From positions 3,455,001 to 3,519,000 of the forward strand of contig NZ_CP059896.1 of NCBI RefSeq assembly GCF_014126615.1: DNA of 64,000 bases, read 5' to 3'. The notes beneath the pieces are model-generated. The model searched no databases, was not told where the DNA came from, and was given only the letters and a program-made list of their open reading frames with translations. Positions 58,845 through 64,000 of the stretch are shown piece by piece; the stretch's first letter is position 1, and every line of letters starts with the position of its first letter. This DNA is from Ciceribacter thiooxidans (lineage in GTDB: Bacteria > Pseudomonadota > Alphaproteobacteria > Rhizobiales > Rhizobiaceae). The position numbers were made by a program, and so were the translations under genes.

Positions 58845-59879
58845 TTGGCCAACTCTCGTCGGAAGGTGATGGATGTCTTGAGAGGTGAAGTGGTGAACCC
58901 ACCGCCGATCTGGCTCATGCGGCAGGCGGGCCGCTATCTTCCGGAGTACAGGGCAACGCGTGCGCAGGCGAAGACTTTCCTCGACCTCTGTTATTCGCCT
59001 GACCTTGCCGTCGAAGTCACAATGCAGCCGATCCGCAGATACGGCTTCGATGCAGCGATCCTTTTTTCGGACATCCTCGTGGTACCGGATGCGCTTCACC
59101 GCAATGTACGCTTCTCAGAGGGCCATGGTCCGCAGATGGATCCGATTTCGGCTGATGAAATCGGTGCGCTGAAGCCGGTAGGTTTCCTTGGCCATCTCCA
59201 GCCGGTCTTTGAGACTGTTCGTCGGCTGCGGCAGGAACTCCCTAATGAGACAACGTTGTTGGGCTTCTGTGGTGCGCCATGGACTGTCGCAACCTACATG
59301 ATCGCTGGTCACGGAACGTCCGATCAAGCGCCGGCGCGGCTATTCGGATACCAGCACCCCGAGGCATTTGAACACTTGCTGGCTGTTCTCGCGGAGCTTT
59401 CGGCCGAGTACCTGGTGGCGCAGATCGACGCGGGCGCCGACGCGCTGCAAATTTTCGATTCTTGGGCTGGCGTTCTTGGTGAGGATGAGTTCGAACGCTA
59501 TTGCGTCAAACCCGTGGCACGAATCATCGCTTCGGTGAGGGCGCAAAGACCGTCGGCCAAAATCATCGCATTTGCCAAAGGAGCCGGCCTGATGTTGGCG
59601 GATTACCGGCGGAAGACCGGGGCCGATGCCATAGGTCTCGACTGGACGGTGCCTCTCACCTTTGCCGCGGAACTGCAGAAGGACGGACCGGTGCAAGGAA
59701 ATCTTGACCCGATGCGCGTGGTGGCTGGCGGGAACGCCCTTGCAGAAGGTGTCGATGCGATCCTGGCCGCACTCGGAAATGGGCCCCTGATTTTCAACCT
59801 CGGCCACGGCATCACTCCTCAGGCCGATCCGGAAAACGTTGCCGCCTTAGTCGACCGAGTGCGGGGGAGCGGAACCTGA
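58845..59879 (+). CDS. hemE: Uroporphyrinogen decarboxylase
   Basis: A 344-residue heme-pathway decarboxylase. [22 protein letters not shown] holds the substrate-binding Arg residues, [17 protein letters not shown] the catalytic Asp, and [14 protein letters not shown] and [12 protein letters not shown] complete the barrel. The start is TTG at 58845, supported by GGAAGG eight bases upstream; the next in-frame ATG at 58869 would cut into the conserved N-terminus. It borders oriC and overlaps hemJ by one base. Confidence 0.96.
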   Translation: MANSRRKVMDVLRGEVVNPPPIWLMRQAGRYLPEYRATRAQAKTFLDLCYSPDLAVEVTMQPIRRYGFDAAILFSDILVVPDALHRNVRFSEGHGPQMDPISADEIGALKPVGFLGHLQPVFETVRRLRQELPNETTLLGFCGAPWTVATYMIAGHGTSDQAPARLFGYQHPEAFEHLLAVLAELSAEYLVAQIDAGADALQIFDSWAGVLGEDEFERYCVKPVARIIASVRAQRPSAKIIAFAKGAGLMLADYRRKTGADAIGLDWTVPLTFAAELQKDGPVQGNLDPMRVVAGGNALAEGVDAILAALGNGPLIFNLGHGITPQADPENVAALVDRVRGSGT

Positions 59880-60415
59880 TGGCGGAGCAAGAAGCGAAGG
59901 CGTCAGGACGGAAAGTCGTTGCGAGGGCTGCGACGGCCATCTTTCTGTTTTGCCTGGCCGCGTTAGGTCTTGTGTTCCTGCAGCCGGAGGCATTGTATCT
60001 TTGGATCAAGGCACTCCACGTCATCGCCGTCATCTCCTGGATGGCGGGAATGCTCTACATGCCGCGTTTGTTCATTTACCATTTGGATGCGCCGTTAGGC
60101 TCGCAACAGGCGGAGACCTTCTCGGTCATGGAGCAGCGGCTGCTGAAGATCATCATGCGCCCTGCGATGGTGATTGCCTGGATTCTGGGCCTCTACCTGG
60201 CTTGGGAGGGTTTCGGCTTTATGGGTGGTTGGCTTCATGTGAAACTGGCGGCAGTGCTTGCGCTGTCGGCCGTGCATGGATATTTTGCCCGTGCCGTTGC
60301 AGCCTTCGCCGGTGGTAACTACATGAAGACTGCGCGGTTCTGGCGGTTGATGAACGAAGTCCCGACCGTTCTGATGGTTGTCATCGTCATCATGGTCATC
60401 GTGAAGCCTTTTTAG
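59879..60415 (+). CDS. hemJ: Protoporphyrinogen oxidase HemJ
   Basis: A 178-residue membrane protein of the HemJ (UPF0093) family. It has four membrane segments, with LWIKALHVIAVISWMAGMLYMPRLFIYH containing the conserved haem-liganding His, and RPAMVIAWILGLYLA, LHVKLAAVLALSAVHGYFA, VPTVLMVVIVIMVIV. It is coupled to hemE by a TGATG overlap, so two heme steps are made together. No oxygen-dependent hemY or hemF gene is present in the window. Confidence 0.93.
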   Translation: MAEQEAKASGRKVVARAATAIFLFCLAALGLVFLQPEALYLWIKALHVIAVISWMAGMLYMPRLFIYHLDAPLGSQQAETFSVMEQRLLKIIMRPAMVIAWILGLYLAWEGFGFMGGWLHVKLAAVLALSAVHGYFARAVAAFAGGNYMKTARFWRLMNEVPTVLMVVIVIMVIVKPF

Positions 60416-60432
60416 GCCGCTCGGCGGCCTTT
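60415..60432 (+). terminator. Weak hairpin after hemJ
   Basis: GGCCGC, loop TCG, GCGGCC then TTT. The stem is short and the U-run minimal. Confidence 0.45.
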
Positions 60433-60605
60433 CGGCTTATTTTGGACGGGATGCGCCTTTTCGCTTGCGGCGGGTAGGTTGAATCGCTATTTTCCCGAAA
60501 ATTCCATCTATCCTCAGTGTGCGTGACATCCTGTCACTTGCGGCTCCACAGACCGTACCGATCAGCATCAGCACGCCCTCCCCTACAAAAACGTGGTTCC
60601 CCTTA

Positions 60606-61868
60606 ATGGCTGAAATGAAGCTACAAGAACTCAAGAGCAAATCTCCGACGGACCTGCTTACCTTTGCGGAGTCGCTTGAGGTCGAGAACGCCAGCACGAT
60701 GCGCAAGCAGGAGCTGATGTTTGCGATCTTGAAGATGCTCGCCGCCCAAGACGTAGAGATTATCGGCGAAGGCGTCGTTGAAGTTTTGCAGGATGGCTTC
60801 GGGTTTTTGCGTTCGGCCAACGCAAACTACCTGCCGGGGCCGGATGATATCTATATCTCTCCCTCACAGATCCGTCGCTTCTCTCTGAAGACTGGCGATA
60901 CGGTCGAGGGCCCGATTCGTGGACCGAAGGAAGGTGAACGATATTTCGCGCTTCTGAAGGTCAACACGATTAATTTCGAGGATCCTGAGAAGATCCGCCA
61001 TAAGGTTCACTTCGATAACCTGACGCCGCTTTATCCGAACGAGCGGTTCAAGATGGAACTCGAGACGCCGACAAAGGACCTGTCTGCGCGCGTCATTGAT
61101 CTCGTCGCTCCTTTGGGTAAAGGCCAGCGCGCACTGATCGTTGCGCCACCGCGAACCGGTAAAACGGTACTTTTGCAGAATATCGCGCACTCCATCACCG
61201 CCAATCATCCGGAATGCTATTTGATCGTTCTGCTGATCGATGAACGTCCGGAAGAAGTGACCGACATGCAGCGTTCGGTGCGGGGCGAGGTTATCTCCTC
61301 GACATTCGACGAGCCGGCAGTTCGCCACGTGCAGGTTGCCGAGATGGTCATCGAAAAGGCCAAGCGGCTGGTCGAGCATGGTCGAGACGTCGTCATCCTT
61401 CTCGATTCGGTCACGCGCCTGGGTCGTGCTTATAACACGGTTGTTCCGTCCTCCGGTAAGGTTCTGACCGGTGGTGTCGACGCGAACGCGTTGCAGCGTC
61501 CCAAGCGTTTCTTCGGCGCGGCGCGCAACATCGAGGAAGGTGGCTCTCTGACGATTATCGCGACGGCGCTGATCGACACCGGCAGCCGTATGGACGAAGT
61601 GATCTTCGAAGAGTTCAAGGGCACCGGTAATTCGGAAATCGTCCTCGATCGTAAAGTCGCCGACAAGCGTATCTTCCCGTCCATGGATATCCTCAAGTCC
61701 GGCACACGCAAGGAAGACCTGTTGGTCCCACGCCAGGATCTCCAGAAGATCTTCGTGCTGCGGCGTATTCTTGCCCCCATGGGAACGACCGATGCCATCG
61801 AGTTCCTCATCGACAAGTTGAAGCAGACAAAGAACAACGGAGACTTCTTCGACTCGATGAACACCTAA
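60606..61868 (+). CDS. rho: Transcription termination factor Rho
   Basis: A 420-residue Rho hexamer subunit. The N-terminal RNA-binding domain has [14 protein letters not shown] and the cold-shock-like [20 protein letters not shown]. The ATPase has P-loop [18 protein letters not shown]-loop and Walker [17 protein letters not shown], the R-loop and [31 protein letters not shown]. The start at 60606 is preferred; the in-frame start at 60519 precedes the domain. The 190-base leader contains no recognised riboswitch. Rho-proximal origin location is typical. Confidence 0.98.
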   Translation: MAEMKLQELKSKSPTDLLTFAESLEVENASTMRKQELMFAILKMLAAQDVEIIGEGVVEVLQDGFGFLRSANANYLPGPDDIYISPSQIRRFSLKTGDTVEGPIRGPKEGERYFALLKVNTINFEDPEKIRHKVHFDNLTPLYPNERFKMELETPTKDLSARVIDLVAPLGKGQRALIVAPPRTGKTVLLQNIAHSITANHPECYLIVLLIDERPEEVTDMQRSVRGEVISSTFDEPAVRHVQVAEMVIEKAKRLVEHGRDVVILLDSVTRLGRAYNTVVPSSGKVLTGGVDANALQRPKRFFGAARNIEEGGSLTIIATALIDTGSRMDEVIFEEFKGTGNSEIVLDRKVADKRIFPSMDILKSGTRKEDLLVPRQDLQKIFVLRRILAPMGTTDAIEFLIDKLKQTKNNGDFFDSMNT

Positions 61869-61941
61869 AGTTTCCGGTAATTAGCCGGATTCCGTGGGTG
61901 GTAGTGAGAACGAGCGGGCGAGGCTCGGTTGGGGTATGTCT

Positions 61942-63276
61942 ATGATCCCTAATTCAGACGAAACGATCTTTGCACTTTCGTCCGGTGCCCTGCCCGCTGG
62001 TGTCGCCGTTGTACGGCTGAGTGGTCCAGCGACCTTTTCGGTGCTACGGACCCTCGTTGGAGAGCTCCCAGAACCCCGTTTTGCTGCTTTGAGATCGATC
62101 CGGAGCCGTGACGGCCACCTGCTGGACACCGGACTTGTTGTCAACTTTCCAAACCCGGCATCCTTTACCGGAGAGGACTGTGCCGAGATCCATCTTCATG
62201 GTGGAAAGGCGGTGGTCGCGGCGTTGCTTTCAGAGCTGGAGAGCTTTGAGGGATGCAGGATTGCCGAAGCCGGAGAATTCTCGAGACGTGCCTTCGAGAA
62301 TGGTAAACTCGACCTGGTCGAGATAGAAGGCCTCGCCGATCTACTCACCGCGGAAACCGAGATGCAGCGGCGGCTCGCTGCCGAACAGAGCTTCGGCCGG
62401 TTGTCGGCGGTCTACGAGGCGTGGCGTGAGCGGCTGCTTCATGCGAGGGCGATGATCGAGGCAGAGCTCGACTTCGCAGACGAAGGTGACATTCCTGGCA
62501 GCGTCTCGGACCGTGTCTGGCCCGACCTCGGTGCGCTTGCCGAAGAGGTGAGGAAGCAGCTTGAAGCTGAGAGGGCGGGCGAGATCATCCGAGACGGCTT
62601 CAAGGTTGTGATCGCCGGTTCCCCGAACGTCGGCAAGTCAAGTCTCTTGAATGCCCTTGCAGACCGCGAGATCGCGATCGTCACCGAGTACGCTGGTACG
62701 ACGCGTGACATTCTCCACTGTGAACTCGACCTCGACGGCTTCGCCGTTCACCTCTTTGATACAGCGGGCATCCGCGAGACCAATGAACCGGTTGAGCAGG
62801 AGGGTATACGTCGTGCCTTGGGGAAAATGGCGGAGGCCGATCTCATCCTTCATTTGAAGGACGCAAGCGCGGCCGCGGGCTCCGTCGAACTGGCCTACGA
62901 CGGTAACGTTCCGGTGATTACTATCGGTACGAAGACCGACCTTAGAAACGATTCTTCTCCGAAACAAACATATGATTTGATGATATCCTCGGTTCAGAGA
63001 GCCGGGATGGAGGAACTGCGTCAAGTGATCCTCCGGAAGGTGCGGCAGAAAACCGATGTGATGTCGCTTGCAATTCCGAGCCGGATCCGGCAGAGACAGC
63101 ACTTGCGCGATGTGCTTACGAACGTTGAAGAAGCGATCAAAAGCGTCCATATCGGGCTCGAGCTCCGAGCCGAGTACCTCCGGCGTGCGTCAGACTCGTT
63201 AGGTAGGATTACCGGAAAAATCGACGTCGAAGCTATGCTTGGTAAAATATTCTCCGACTTTTGCGTCGGCAAGTGA
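61942..63276 (+). CDS. mnmE: tRNA uridine-5-carboxymethylaminomethyl modification GTPase MnmE
   Basis: A 444-residue GTPase that with MnmG modifies U34 of several tRNAs. The N-terminal folate-binding domain has VAVVRLSGP and FTGEDCAEIHLHGG. The G domain has VVIAGSPNVGKSSLLNAL, EYAGTTRDI, DTAGIRET and TIGTKTDL. The C-terminal FCVGK carries the catalytic-linked Cys. ATG 61942 has GGGG at seven bases; ATG 61936 is nearly as likely. The stop codon is the first triplet of parS-like site 3. mnmG follows. Confidence 0.96.
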   Translation: MIPNSDETIFALSSGALPAGVAVVRLSGPATFSVLRTLVGELPEPRFAALRSIRSRDGHLLDTGLVVNFPNPASFTGEDCAEIHLHGGKAVVAALLSELESFEGCRIAEAGEFSRRAFENGKLDLVEIEGLADLLTAETEMQRRLAAEQSFGRLSAVYEAWRERLLHARAMIEAELDFADEGDIPGSVSDRVWPDLGALAEEVRKQLEAERAGEIIRDGFKVVIAGSPNVGKSSLLNALADREIAIVTEYAGTTRDILHCELDLDGFAVHLFDTAGIRETNEPVEQEGIRRALGKMAEADLILHLKDASAAAGSVELAYDGNVPVITIGTKTDLRNDSSPKQTYDLMISSVQRAGMEELRQVILRKVRQKTDVMSLAIPSRIRQRQHLRDVLTNVEEAIKSVHIGLELRAEYLRRASDSLGRITGKIDVEAMLGKIFSDFCVGK

Positions 63277-63289
63277 TTCACGTGAAACA
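63274..63289 (-). other. parS: parS-like ParB-binding site 3, overlapping the mnmE stop
   Basis: TGATTCACGTGAAACA on the plus strand is the reverse complement of sites 1 and 2. It is one mismatch from canonical parS and about 4.6 kb from oriC. Confidence 0.82.
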
Positions 63290-63338
63290 TGTGGCATCTA
63301 GACCCAAGTGAGATCTGCGGATGCGGAAGGTAGGAGAC

Positions 63339-64000
63339 ATGTGTTTTGATGTCGTTGTTGTCGGAGGTGGCCATGCCGGTTCCGAGGCTGCTGCTGCCGC
63401 TGCTCGGATCGGCGCACGAACTGCCCTCGTCACGCATCGTCGCGACACGATTGGTACAATGTCGTGCAACCCGGCGATCGGTGGTTTGGGTAAGGGACAT
63501 CTGGTTCGCGAAATCGATGCCCTCGACGGTCTGATGGGGCGTTGCGCAGACCGGGGTGGCATCCAGTTTAGGATGCTCAATCGGCGTAAAGGTCCAGCGG
63601 TGTGGGGTCCGCGGACCCAAGCGGATAGGAAGCTCTATCGAAACGCTGTGCAGGAGTCGCTCTTTGCACTCGATAATCTGGAAATCGTCGAAGGCGATGT
63701 CTTCGACATAGAACGTTCCGATTCCGAAATAAGATCGGTAGTTCTTCAGGATGGTCGCCGGATTTGCGCTCGCACGGTCGTGCTAACGACGGGAACGTTC
63801 CTGCGCGGGCTCATTCATATTGGAGATAGGAAGATTCCAGCAGGCCGCCTCGGCGAGGATCCGTCCGTCGGACTGAGTGCGACATTGGCGAAAGCTGGCT
63901 TGCGGCTCGGGCGACTGAAGACCGGAACGCCTGCTCGTCTCGACGGAACGACGATTGACTGGGCCTCGCTCGAGCGTCAGGCAGCTGATGCTGATCCGAC
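63339..64000 (+). CDS. mnmG: tRNA uridine-5-carboxymethylaminomethyl modification enzyme MnmG, N-terminal part (runs off window)
   Basis: The frame from ATG 63339 is open to the end of the window (220 codons). It begins [32 protein letters not shown], the FAD-binding dinucleotide fold, and continues [60 protein letters not shown] and [20 protein letters not shown], all MnmG (GidA) hallmarks. TAGGAGAC precedes the start. It should form the MnmE-MnmG complex. The gene is cut by the window edge, not by a lesion; rsmG, parA and parB usually follow in this order of bacteria. Confidence 0.97.
   Translation, partial: MCFDVVVVGGGHAGSEAAAAAARIGARTALVTHRRDTIGTMSCNPAIGGLGKGHLVREIDALDGLMGRCADRGGIQFRMLNRRKGPAVWGPRTQADRKLYRNAVQESLFALDNLEIVEGDVFDIERSDSEIRSVVLQDGRRICARTVVLTTGTFLRGLIHIGDRKIPAGRLGEDPSVGLSATLAKAGLRLGRLKTGTPARLDGTTIDWASLERQAADADP

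Overview
The window is a stretch of core chromosome from an alphaproteobacterium of the order Hyphomicrobiales (Rhizobiales), most probably family Rhizobiaceae (Sinorhizobium/Rhizobium/Agrobacterium relatives). The evidence is the GC-rich coding style and a set of gene neighbourhoods typical of that group: actS-actR, hslVU divergent from the hisBHAFE-coaA run, pckA divergent from chvI-chvG-hprK, divL-tsaE-addB-addA-trxA, folC-accD-trpA-trpB-trpF, and gidA/mnmE/rho/hemE around the replication origin. I see no rRNA, tRNA, CRISPR array, prophage or intact insertion sequence.

Layout. 1-5.1 kb: the end of hrpB, the redox two-component pair actS-actR, mmcB and an L,D-transpeptidase. actS and the transpeptidase are each broken by one missing base in a run of five C. 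5.1-12.6 kb (minus strand): malate synthase glcB, an orphan hydantoinase/oxoprolinase-type protein, a secreted DUF1402 protein and the HslUV protease. 12.7-17.0 kb (plus): hisB-H-A-F-E and coaA. 17.0-19.8 kb (minus): alkB-like, arfB and pckA. 20.2-27.4 kb (plus): chvI-chvG-hprK, a small interruption carrying two opposite-strand genes, then EIIA, HPr and ahcY. 27.5-39.5 kb (plus): the tyrosine-type histidine kinase homologue DivL, a TsaE-sugar kinase fusion, a MurU-like nucleotidyltransferase, the AddAB nuclease and thioredoxin. 39.5-47.4 kb (minus): folC, accD, trpA-B-F, a YgjP-type metallopeptidase, a DUF2852 protein and phaZ. 47.6-58.4 kb: a nitroreductase, gyrB, an xre-smr-mltA-timA cluster, fxsA, secB, dnaQ, coaE, aroE, maf and ppsR. 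58.4-64.0 kb (plus): hemE, hemJ, rho, mnmE and the start of mnmG.

The chromosomal origin of replication is assigned to the 399-base gap between ppsR and hemE, which holds two perfect DnaA boxes, weaker boxes and an AT-rich tract. Genes flanking it point away from it on both sides. Three identical 16-bp copies of a parS-like site, one base different from the canonical ParB site, lie at about -10.4, -1.7 and +4.6 kb from it, so the right half of the window is the origin/partition region.

The genes combine into recognisable units: central carbon control (pckA, ChvGI, HprK/EIIA/HPr, ppsR, glcB, phaZ), histidine and tryptophan synthesis, cell-wall recycling (TsaE-AmgK-like fusion plus MurU-like, MltA, L,D-transpeptidase), DNA repair (AddAB, MmcB, AlkB) and cell-cycle/replication functions (DivL, GyrB, DnaQ, oriC, parS). 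I found no clearly new multi-gene system. The most noteworthy signals are the parS triplet, the paired homopolymer frameshifts, the interruption between hprK and EIIA, and several strong operator-like palindromes.
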